This document shows, piece after piece, positions 1 through 5,458 of a DNA stretch of 5,458 nucleotides. Below the pieces are notes generated by a model that was not told the DNA's origin, made no database searches, and was given only the letters and a program-made list of their open reading frames with translations. Numbering within the stretch: the first letter of the stretch is position 1; every line of letters starts with the position of its first letter. The position numbers and the translations under genes are program-made. The stretch comes from Dehalococcoidales bacterium (GTDB lineage Bacteria; Chloroflexota; Dehalococcoidia; Dehalococcoidales; JAQTRN01): assembly GCA_028711795.1 (NCBI GenBank), contig JAQTRN010000080.1:1-5458 (forward strand). The letters run 5' to 3'.

Positions 1-1
1 T

Positions 2-409
2 GTCGGGTCCTGTTTGGGTATGTCGATTGCGGCTCCGGCCGGAGTGGCCGCTATCGGTGAGGAACCGGGGCAGTTCCGTAATGTTATCGTGCTGGCGGCG
101 ATGCCATTTACTCAGACCTTCTATGGACTCGTCACGGCGATTATCATTCTGACGTCGGCAGTCCCCAAGATACCGGCGGAGGGTGGTACCGGCCTGGCCG
201 TACTGGCTATCGGGTTCGTTACTGGCTGCGCTGAATTCTTCTCCGCCTGGTACCAGGGGGTGGTCTGTGCCGGGGGTATATCTCTTCTGCCCAAGACCAA
301 GGGCCGAATATTCACCAGCACCTTCTTACTGGCTCTATACGAGGAATTGCCGGGTACCCTGGGGATAGTCTGGGCGATAATAATGCTTTCGTTGTTGGGA
401 CTCATGTAG
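2..409 (+). CDS. atpK: V/A-type ATPase subunit K (membrane c-ring proteolipid), 5'-truncated
   Basis: This is the membrane ring subunit that carries the coupling ion. The frame is open from base 2 with no stop, so the true start lies upstream; the TTG at 14 is not taken as the start because helix 1 would be lost. Numbering from codon 14 as residue 1, helix 2 is about 22-49, helix 3 about 58-92 and helix 4 about 99-131. Helix 2 contains MPFTQTFYG, which matches LPGTQGLYG of Enterococcus hirae NtpK. Helix 3 contains FSAWYQG, which matches FSGIAQG. Helix 4 contains YEELPGTLG, where E110 or E111 is the ion-binding carboxylate (NtpK E139). Ligands T33, Q34 and Q81 are present, which suggests a Na+-type site (inference). 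E74 is an additional acidic residue in helix 3. The two-hairpin, four-helix form is the usual one for prokaryotic K of about 155-160 residues, so roughly 20-30 residues are missing. The stop is TAG, 10 nt before atpE. Confidence 0.93.
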   Translation, partial: VGSCLGMSIAAPAGVAAIGEEPGQFRNVIVLAAMPFTQTFYGLVTAIIILTSAVPKIPAEGGTGLAVLAIGFVTGCAEFFSAWYQGVVCAGGISLLPKTKGRIFTSTFLLALYEELPGTLGIVWAIIMLSLLGLM

Positions 410-419
410 AGGTATCCTG

Positions 420-1010
420 ATGCAGAGTATAGAACAAATAGGTCAGGCCATCCTGGATAAGGTGAGGGTGGAGGCCGAAGGTATCATCAAAGATGCCCAG
501 GCCAAAGCCGGTGAGGTTGTACGGGAAGCCACTAAACAGCGGGAAGCTCGCCGCCTGGTGGAGAGGGACCGCCTCATGAAAAAAGCTGGGGAAGAGGCCA
601 ACCGGATTCTGGCTCAAGCTTCGGTAAAGTCCCGCCAGGAATTGCTGGCGGCGAAAACCAGGGTAATCAACGAGATAGTGGAGAAGGCGCGGCAAGCTCT
701 GCTGGAAGTTGTAGACGATATAGACTTAATGCCAATAATCCAGGAGTCTATCAGCGCTCTCGGTACTGAAAAGGTGAGGATTTATGCCACCCCCCAGTAT
801 GTGGCTTCGCTATCTAAGAATCTGAAGAAGGACAAGGAGCTGGCTGGGAGGGTGGTCGAAGTCAAGCAACTGGCTACCGGGGGCGGCATTGTTGCTGAGG
901 ATATTGAGGGCAAGACCAGGATAGACAACACGTATGAGACCCGGCTGGAGATGCTGCTGCCAAAGCTGCTACCGGAAATCAGTCGGGAACTCTTCGGGGG
1001 TGGTGGCTAG
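420..1010 (+). CDS. atpE: V/A-type ATPase subunit E (peripheral stalk)
   Basis: This is a stator-stalk subunit that pairs with a small G/H coiled-coil protein (not in this window) and ties the A3B3 head to membrane subunit I. It has 196 residues, normal for the family (about 185-205). Residues 1-95 are highly charged and Ala-, Glu-, Lys- and Arg-rich with a long uninterrupted helix pattern, as expected for the coiled-coil half. Residues 115-193 form the globular C-terminal domain, including KVRIYATPQ (118-126), GGGIVAEDIEGKTRIDNTYE (154-173) and the terminal LPEISRELFG, which match the family signature GG(V)I-x-RIDNT(F/Y)E...RPEI-x-LFG. The ATG at 420 is supported by AGAGG at 408-412, which overlaps the atpK stop, with a 7-nt spacer. 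The four C-terminal glycines are encoded by a G-rich run that also serves as the likely ribosome-binding site of atpC. Identification rests on C-terminal motifs plus operon position. Confidence 0.93.
   Translation: MQSIEQIGQAILDKVRVEAEGIIKDAQAKAGEVVREATKQREARRLVERDRLMKKAGEEANRILAQASVKSRQELLAAKTRVINEIVEKARQALLEVVDDIDLMPIIQESISALGTEKVRIYATPQYVASLSKNLKKDKELAGRVVEVKQLATGGGIVAEDIEGKTRIDNTYETRLEMLLPKLLPEISRELFGGGG
996..1003 (+). promoter_or_regulatory. Shine-Dalgarno-like G run for atpC, inside the end of atpE
   Basis: The run GGGGGTGG lies 8 nt upstream of the TTG at 1012 and inside the last codons of atpE (Gly codons just before its TAG). No ATG is available near the junction in the atpC frame. 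The spacing favours TTG 1012 over the GTG codons at 1000 and 1003, which lie within or right beside the run. This is inference from spacing only. Confidence 0.5.
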
Positions 1011-1011
1011 T

Positions 1012-2055
1012 TTGTCTGCTTCTGACTACGCTTTTATGACTGCCTACCTGAAAGGCGAAGAGATTGGCCTGCTCACTACCGATCTGGTTAATCGGCTGTC
1101 CAGGACGGGTAGTGTTGCGGACGTGCTGGACGCCATCAGGAATACCGATATTGGTGTCTATCTGGGGGATGCTCCGCTGAAGACCTTTGATGACATTGAC
1201 GAGTATTTGTGGCGGCACCTGGCTGATTGTTTGGAGCGGATCAAGTGGTTCAAGCGTGTGCCGGCTGGAATGCTCCGCCTGCTGGATGCCTACACAAGCA
1301 AATATGATGTCTTCAATATCAAAGTGGCGCTGCAAGGTATCCTGACCGGTAAAAGGCTCCGTGGTATACCGATAGGTGCGATTCAAAACCGCGGGCTACT
1401 GGGCGAGCTATTCGAGGCTAAAGATGTGGCGAGTATGGTCGAGCTGTTAGATTTCAAGTGCAAACTCGGCGAGTACGCGGCTATCCTTGCGGAACATGAG
1501 ATAGATGGTAAGGTTAAGTTGGGTCTCTTAACCGGCGCCAGACTGGATAGCCAGTATTACCGTGAGCTAATGGAAGTAGCCCGAACGACGGCGGATGGTT
1601 CAATACTTACCAGAGCTCTGGCTATCCTGATAGATTTAACTAATCTGCAAATTGTAAGCCGGGCTGTCATTGGCGGCTTGGGAATTGATACCACTGAAGC
1701 CATCATTCCTGGGGGATATCTGATTTCGGAGAGAGGTGCCGGGGAGCTATCGGGAGTTAAATTAAGCGACCTGCCCGAAAAACTGGGTATTACACTATAC
1801 CGTGACGTAGTGACCGAACTGGCTGGTAGTTATGGAAGTGGTAAGAGCCGGGCGGTTGTCGATGAAATAATTGATAAATACAAATTCATAATGACCCGGG
1901 AATTACTATCGCCGAGGATACTATCACCGCTGGTCCTGGTCTGGTACTTGCTCCTCAAGGAGACCGAGGTGCGTAACTTGAGGCTTATCTTGAAGGCGGC
2001 GTTTGACGGGATGTCCCTGGATAGGGTGCGGGACAGTTTGGTGTTGCCAGCATGA
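1012..2055 (+). CDS. atpC: V/A-type ATPase subunit C (central-stalk socket on the K ring; V-ATPase d homologue)
   Basis: This all-helical, funnel-shaped subunit sits on the K ring and receives the D/F shaft. From the TTG at 1012 it has 347 residues, in the family range of about 320-360. The start gives SASDYAFMTAYLKG, which lines up with Thermus DFAYLNARVR close to its N-terminus. An upstream start at 934 would add 26 residues lying wholly inside atpE and is unlikely; GTG 1003 (three codons earlier) and ATG 1036 are alternatives. Family hallmarks are YDVFNIKVALQGILTGK (98-114; family YD-x-x-NIK-x-x-L-x-x-x-x-TG), the central YYRELMEVA region, and the C-terminal SPLVLVWYLLLKETEVRNLR (305-324), matching the PL-x-x-x-YLL-x-KE-x-E-x-x-NLR signature. 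Its TGA overlaps the atpF start as ATGA, implying coupled translation. Residues 272-279 match the Walker A pattern by spelling only, probably by chance. Confidence 0.93.
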   Translation: MSASDYAFMTAYLKGEEIGLLTTDLVNRLSRTGSVADVLDAIRNTDIGVYLGDAPLKTFDDIDEYLWRHLADCLERIKWFKRVPAGMLRLLDAYTSKYDVFNIKVALQGILTGKRLRGIPIGAIQNRGLLGELFEAKDVASMVELLDFKCKLGEYAAILAEHEIDGKVKLGLLTGARLDSQYYRELMEVARTTADGSILTRALAILIDLTNLQIVSRAVIGGLGIDTTEAIIPGGYLISERGAGELSGVKLSDLPEKLGITLYRDVVTELAGSYGSGKSRAVVDEIIDKYKFIMTRELLSPRILSPLVLVWYLLLKETEVRNLRLILKAAFDGMSLDRVRDSLVLPA

Positions 2056-2405
2056 TGCCAGTTAGGCTCTTGAGAATGGCGGTTATCGGGGACGAAGACC
2101 TGGTTAATGGCCTGAGGTTAGCCGGGGTCAATCGGTACCGGGTAATCAAAGACAGCCCCGATCTTGGCGGAGATGTCAGGCAGGCGTTTTCCGAACTGGT
2201 TAGCGAGCCTGAGATAGGAGTTATTGCGATTCAAGAAGAATATGCCGGCCACACTACCGAACTGCTGTTTCGCCTGAAAGAGAGAAAGGGCCTGGCGCCG
2301 TTAGTTATCGAGGTGCCGGCGAAGCGTGGTACCCAGCATGGTGATGTGGCCGGGTATTACCGGACGTATATCAGAAAGTTCATTGGCTTTGATATTGGAA
2401 TCTAG
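2052..2405 (+). CDS. atpF: V/A-type ATPase subunit F (central stalk; NtpG in Enterococcus naming)
   Basis: This small Rossmann-like central-shaft subunit binds subunit D and modulates rotation and ATPase activity. It has 117 residues from the ATG at 2052; the family is usually 98-115. The N-terminal strand RMAVIGDEDLVNGLRLAGV (8-26) matches the family signature (x-V-(I/V)-GD-x-D-x-V-x-GF-RLAG). The middle EPEIGVIAIQEEYAG (52-66) is the usual 'GIILITEE' strand-turn. LAPLVIEVPA (81-90) is the 'P-x-I-x-E-I-P' strand. The end YIRKFIGFDIGI matches Thermus RKTIGFDIKL. Starts at 2052 and 2055 (tandem ATGATG) are equivalent; ATG 2073 would start exactly at the conserved strand, so the first seven residues may be extra. 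No strong Shine-Dalgarno is visible, and the 4-nt overlap with atpC suggests translation by reinitiation. It ends with TAG, 21 nt before atpA. Confidence 0.92.
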   Translation: MMPVRLLRMAVIGDEDLVNGLRLAGVNRYRVIKDSPDLGGDVRQAFSELVSEPEIGVIAIQEEYAGHTTELLFRLKERKGLAPLVIEVPAKRGTQHGDVAGYYRTYIRKFIGFDIGI

Positions 2406-2412
2406 TTAGTTT

Positions 2413-2418
2413 AGAGGG
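2413..2418 (+). promoter_or_regulatory. Ribosome-binding site of atpA
   Basis: AGAGGG with an 8-nt spacer to the ATG at 2427 lies in the 21-nt atpF-atpA gap, the longest gap in the window. It is a good Shine-Dalgarno match and fixes the atpA start, which also gives the expected N-terminus (GRLWRVSGPLV, compared with family GKI-x-x-VSGPLV). This may support high, independent initiation of the head subunits; the expression consequence is inference. Confidence 0.65.
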
Positions 2419-2426
2419 CGAAGATT

Positions 2427-4175
2427 ATGGGCAGATTATGGCGTGTTTCCGGGCCTCTGGTTATCGCTGAGGATATGAAAGGGTCTCAAGTGTACGAGGT
2501 GGTTGAGATCGGGGAGGAGGGTTTGGTGGGAGAGATAATCGGGCTGGAGGAAGACCGGGCGGTAATCCAGGCGCATGAGGATACACAGGGGTTGATGGTG
2601 GGGGAGCGGGTCCGGGGAACAGGTACTATTCTGACGGCTGAACTGGGCCCGGGGATCGTGGGATCGATCTATGATGGATTGCAGAAATCCCTGACCGATT
2701 TGATGAAAACTGATTTATTTATCAAGCGTGGCGCTAAGGCGTTCGCTCTGCCCCGTGACCGGAAATGGCGCTTCTCACCCAAAGTCAACGTGGGTGATAC
2801 GGTTAATGAAGGTGACATTATCGGGACTGTCCCCGAAACAAATTTAATTGAACACCGTATCATGGTACCCATAGGGACGAAGGGCGTAGTCAAACAGGTG
2901 CGCCGGGGCGATTTCACTGTTGAGGAGCCGGTGGTGCTGGTGGAGCAGGCCGGACAAATAAAAGAGCTTACCATGATGCAGAAGTGGCCGGTACGGAAAC
3001 CCCGTCCCTACCGGCAGCGGTTTGCGTCTTCGAGGCTCCTGGTTACCGGGATGAGAATTATCGACTATATGTTTCCCCTGGCTCTCGGAGGCAAGGCCGC
3101 TCTGCCCGGTGGTTTCGGTACCGGAAAGACAGTTGCTTTGCAGCAGTTGGCGAGATGGGCGCAGACGCAACTGAATATCTATGTGGGCTGCGGGGAGCGT
3201 GGTAATGAAATGGCGGATGTGCTCTACAGCTTCCGCCAACTAAAAGACCCGGCTACTGGTAAGTTTCTACAGGAAAAAGAAGTCTTCATCGCTAACACCT
3301 CAAATATGCCGGTAGTGGCCCGTGAGGCCAGCATCTTCGTAGGCATTACCCTGGCTGAGTATTTCCGGGATATGGGATATGACATATTATTGGTTGCCGA
3401 TTCCACTTCGAGATGGGCGGAAGCCATGAGAGAAATCGGTGGCCGGCTCGAAGAAATGCCCGGAGAAGAAGGCTTTCCGGCGTACCTGGGGTCACGGCTA
3501 TCTTCATTCTATGAAAGGGCCGGGGTGGTAGAGTGTCTGGGAAGTCCCAGCCGGAGAGGCTCCATAACCGTAGCCGGCGCGGTCAGCCCGCCCGGGGCCG
3601 ATTTTAGCGAGCCGGTTACTCAAAATACACTCAGAATTGTCGATGCCCTGTATTCGCTGGATGTGTCACTGGCTAACCGCAGGCACTTCCCGGCGATCAA
3701 CTGGTTGACTAGCTATAGTCTGTATACGGACGCTGTTGAAGAGTGGTGGTCCAAAGTGGGCCCGGAATGGGCGGAGACCAGAGCTACCGCTCTTAAGCTG
3801 TTGCAACAAGAGGCGGAACTGGAGGAAATCGTCCGACTGGTTGGTCCCGAGGCCCTACCTGAGGGGGATAAATTGCTGCTACTAACGACCAGAATGATAC
3901 GCGAAGATTTCCTGGTGCAGAATGCTTACAATGAGGTCGATACTTACTCACCGCCGGCCAGGGCCCACCTGATGCTCAAAACAATAATCAAGTTTTATGA
4001 GCTGGCGCAGAAAATGCTGGGTTCCGGGGCAAGTACGGCGGAAATACGTTCATCGCCGGTAATATACAAAATATCCCGGATGAAATATATCCCGGAGGAC
4101 GTCTCGGAACAAAGAATTAAAGAGCTATGGTCGGAGATGGAAGCGAGTCTCACTACCCGTAAGGGGGAAGTATAG
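2427..4175 (+). CDS. atpA: V/A-type ATPase catalytic subunit A
   Basis: This is the catalytic subunit of the A3B3 head; it hydrolyses or synthesises ATP with B supplying the arginine finger. It has 582 residues (Thermus 578, E. hirae 593), so it is complete. Domain order: N-terminal beta-barrel about 1-70 (VSGPLVIAEDM); the A-specific bulge insertion about 110-190; nucleotide-binding domain about 200-440; helical C-terminal domain about 440-582. Walker A is GGFGTGKT at 228-235 with K234 and T235. CGERGNEM at 255-262 carries the catalytic glutamate E257. The Walker B strand DILLVADSTSRWAEAMREI is at 319-337 with D325. EEGFPAYLGSRLSSFYERAG (347-366) and SVSPPGxDFSEPVTQ-like AVSPPGADFSEPVTQ (385-399) are also typical. 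FPAINWLTSYSLY (421-433) is the conserved adenine-pocket region. One oddity: the P-loop has Gly at 229 where this family normally has Pro (GPFGSGKT). The TAG stop directly abuts the atpB ATG. Confidence 0.98.
   Translation: MGRLWRVSGPLVIAEDMKGSQVYEVVEIGEEGLVGEIIGLEEDRAVIQAHEDTQGLMVGERVRGTGTILTAELGPGIVGSIYDGLQKSLTDLMKTDLFIKRGAKAFALPRDRKWRFSPKVNVGDTVNEGDIIGTVPETNLIEHRIMVPIGTKGVVKQVRRGDFTVEEPVVLVEQAGQIKELTMMQKWPVRKPRPYRQRFASSRLLVTGMRIIDYMFPLALGGKAALPGGFGTGKTVALQQLARWAQTQLNIYVGCGERGNEMADVLYSFRQLKDPATGKFLQEKEVFIANTSNMPVVAREASIFVGITLAEYFRDMGYDILLVADSTSRWAEAMREIGGRLEEMPGEEGFPAYLGSRLSSFYERAGVVECLGSPSRRGSITVAGAVSPPGADFSEPVTQNTLRIVDALYSLDVSLANRRHFPAINWLTSYSLYTDAVEEWWSKVGPEWAETRATALKLLQQEAELEEIVRLVGPEALPEGDKLLLLTTRMIREDFLVQNAYNEVDTYSPPARAHLMLKTIIKFYELAQKMLGSGASTAEIRSSPVIYKISRMKYIPEDVSEQRIKELWSEMEASLTTRKGEV
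4162..4168 (+). promoter_or_regulatory. Ribosome-binding site of atpB, inside the end of atpA
   Basis: AGGGGGA lies within the last sense codons of atpA, with a 7-nt spacer to the ATG at 4176. The ATG follows the atpA TAG with no gap (TAGATG), so both SD-driven initiation and reinitiation by terminating ribosomes are possible. It supports the chosen atpB start. Confidence 0.6.
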
Positions 4176-5458
4176 ATGCCTGATTATTCACTTTTTGTCA
4201 GAGAAACACAGGCTATCAGCCGGGCTAAGGGTTCTTTACTGATAGCCGAGAGTATTCCGGGGGTGAAACTCGGAGAGATAGTGGATGTTTCACTGGCCAA
4301 TGGCGAGGTCAAACGGGGCCAGGCGATCGATATCAGTGCCAAAGCCATCGTTCTCCAGGTTTTTGGCGGCGTCAGTGAGGTTGACCTCAGCAATAGTAAG
4401 CTAAGGTTCAAGGGTGAGACGCTGAAACTGCCGGTTTCCGGGGACATTCTGGGCCGGGTATTCAATGGAATCGGTGAGCCGGCGGATGGTGGGCCTGCGG
4501 TTATTCCCGAGGACTATCTGGATATCAACGGCCAGCCCATTAACCCGGCCATCCGCCAACCACCGTCTGAGTTCATTGAGACCGGTATTTCGGCGATAGA
4601 TGGCCTTAATGCTCTGGTCAGGGGGCAAAAGCTCCCCATATTCAGTGCCTCCGGGTTACCACACAATCGAATTGCCGCTCAAGTTATCCGGCAGGCCAGG
4701 GTGAGGGGGAGGGATGAGCGGTTCGCCATCGTCTTCGCGGCTATTGGCGTTAGTTATGACGACGCCGCCTTTTTTATGAATAGCCTTGAGGAGACCGGTG
4801 CCCAGGAAAGAACGATTGCTTTCATCAATACTGCCTCGGATCCGGTGATCGAACGGATATCAACACCGAGGTTGGCCCTGACGGCGGCGGAGTATCTGGC
4901 CTGGGAAAAGGACATGCACGTTCTCGTTATTCTAGATAATATGACCAATTATTGCGAGGCATTGCGCGAGCTTTCGGCTATGCGTGAAGAGATACCGTCA
5001 AGAAGAGGCTATCCCGGGTACATGTACACTGACCTGGCGAATCTGTATGAAAGGGCTGGCCGGATTTCGGGTAAGGCAGGCTCGGTAACGGTCATGCCTA
5101 TCCTGACTATGCCGGATGACGATATTACTCATCCTATACCCGATCTGACCGGTTATATCACGGAGGGCCAGATTGTGCTTTCACGTGACCTGGAAAGGAA
5201 AGGGATATACCCGCCGATAGGCGTGTTCTTATCTCTCTCCCGGATGATGAAGGAGGGTATCGGCTCAGGGAAGACCCGGGAAGACCATAACAACGTTTTC
5301 ATGCAGCTATATGCTGCTTATGCTGAGGGAGTTGATCTCAGGGAGATATCAACCATTATTGGCGCTGAGGCGTTGAGCGAACGTGATAAAGTTTATCTGT
5401 TAGCTGCCGACAGGTTCGAGAGAGAGTTTATTTCTCAGGGTGAATATGAGAGGCGAGG
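4176..5458 (+). CDS. atpB: V/A-type ATPase subunit B (non-catalytic head subunit), 3'-truncated
   Basis: This subunit alternates with A in the A3B3 head, forms the non-catalytic nucleotide interface and supplies the arginine finger to the catalytic site. The frame runs open from the ATG at 4176 to the window end, giving 427 residues; the family is about 455-480, so about 35-45 residues lie beyond the edge. Domains: N-terminal beta-barrel 1-75; nucleotide-fold domain about 80-360; start of the C-terminal helical domain. Motifs: GRVFNGIGEPADGGP (93-107); FSASGLPHN (156-164) in place of a Walker A, as expected for B; FAAIGVSYDDAAFFM (187-201); RRGYPGYMYTDLANLYERAG (276-295); HPIPDLTGYITEGQI (319-333); SLSRMMKEGIGSGKTREDH (353-371) with R356 as the likely arginine finger. 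Oddities: several positions that are nearly invariant in B differ here (A158, D254-N255, S275, V305, L352). There is no internal stop or frameshift. Subunit D should follow. Confidence 0.97.
   Translation, partial: MPDYSLFVRETQAISRAKGSLLIAESIPGVKLGEIVDVSLANGEVKRGQAIDISAKAIVLQVFGGVSEVDLSNSKLRFKGETLKLPVSGDILGRVFNGIGEPADGGPAVIPEDYLDINGQPINPAIRQPPSEFIETGISAIDGLNALVRGQKLPIFSASGLPHNRIAAQVIRQARVRGRDERFAIVFAAIGVSYDDAAFFMNSLEETGAQERTIAFINTASDPVIERISTPRLALTAAEYLAWEKDMHVLVILDNMTNYCEALRELSAMREEIPSRRGYPGYMYTDLANLYERAGRISGKAGSVTVMPILTMPDDDITHPIPDLTGYITEGQIVLSRDLERKGIYPPIGVFLSLSRMMKEGIGSGKTREDHNNVFMQLYAAYAEGVDLREISTIIGAEALSERDKVYLLAADRFEREFISQGEYERR

Noticed and set aside
183..368. Second + strand frame inside atpK
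   Set aside because: It is an out-of-frame shadow with no homology pattern, embedded in the well-matched helices 3-4 of K.
14..409. atpK starting at the TTG at 14 as a complete 131-residue protein
   Set aside because: The frame is open to the window edge, and a start here would remove the first transmembrane helix that K subunits require; it is a truncated gene.
402..695. Antisense open frame opposite atpE
   Set aside because: It mirrors the coiled-coil coding region of subunit E. The apparent composition is explained by complementing Glu-, Lys- and Ala-rich codons.
934..1011. Longer N-terminus for subunit C starting at 934
   Set aside because: The extra 26 residues (Arg-, Cys- and Ser-rich) lie in the +1 frame of the conserved C-terminus of atpE and have no counterpart in known C subunits, which begin close to the D-(Y/F)-A motif.
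979..1386. Antisense open frame of 135 codons across the start of atpC
   Set aside because: It lies opposite the recognisable N-terminal half of subunit C, and its translation has no domain-like pattern; it is a by-product of codon usage on the + strand.
2406..2426. Possible terminator or promoter in the atpF-atpA gap
   Set aside because: The 21-nt gap holds only a Shine-Dalgarno sequence. There is no stem-loop with a T run, and no space for a convincing -35/-10 pair without entering atpF.
2844..3239. Antisense open frame of 131 codons across atpA
   Set aside because: It is a shadow of the conserved atpA coding strand. The translation has no recognisable motif, there is no ribosome-binding context, and it overlaps the catalytic P-loop region that is clearly coding on the other strand.
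4641..4670. Loss of Walker A in atpB as evidence of a dead gene
   Set aside because: B subunits of V/A-ATPases normally lack a Walker A and carry an SGSGLPHN-like sequence there, so its absence is the family norm. Only the individual substitutions are noteworthy.

Overview
The window is a single, fully co-oriented stretch of a V/A-type (rotary, archaeal/bacterial vacuolar-type) ATPase operon on the + strand. The visible gene order is K-E-C-F-A-B (also written ntpK-E-C-G-A-B). This is the order of the Enterococcus hirae ntp and Thermus V/A-ATPase operons, where subunit I precedes K and subunit D follows B. Both ends are cut: atpK lacks its 5' part (start codon and first transmembrane helix), and atpB lacks roughly its last 35-45 codons. 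Subunits I, D and the small peripheral-stalk G/H protein are not in the window and would be expected in the flanks.

Layout: atpK (2-409, c-ring proteolipid); 10-nt gap; atpE (420-1010, peripheral stalk); 1-nt gap; atpC (1012-2055, central-stalk socket, probable TTG start); 4-nt ATGA overlap; atpF (2052-2405, central-stalk subunit); 21-nt gap; atpA (2427-4175, catalytic subunit); 0-nt gap; atpB (4176 to the end, non-catalytic subunit). No intergenic stretch exceeds 21 nt. I see no promoter, terminator, RNA gene, repeat, CRISPR array or mobile element. Shine-Dalgarno-like purine runs precede atpE, atpC, atpA and atpB; atpF appears to be translationally coupled to atpC.

Together A3B3 form the ATP-hydrolysing or ATP-synthesising head, F and C (with the unseen D) form the rotating shaft, E (with the unseen G/H) forms the stator stalk, and K forms the membrane ring. 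The K ring keeps the side-chain ligands that bind Na+ in E. hirae NtpK (Thr, Gln, Gln, Glu), so a Na+-coupled machine is plausible. The direction of operation cannot be read from the sequence.

Organism: the base composition is moderate (about half G+C by eye), starts are bacterial-like (SD sequences, TTG/ATG), and TAG is the favoured stop. A prokaryote with a V/A-type ATPase is certain. An anaerobic bacterium, possibly a Chloroflexota (Dehalococcoidia-like) lineage, is only a guess from general sequence style. I found no undescribed system here: it is a well-known operon. The points worth a second look are residue-level deviations in otherwise conserved motifs, in the K ring, the A-subunit P-loop and several near-invariant positions of B.
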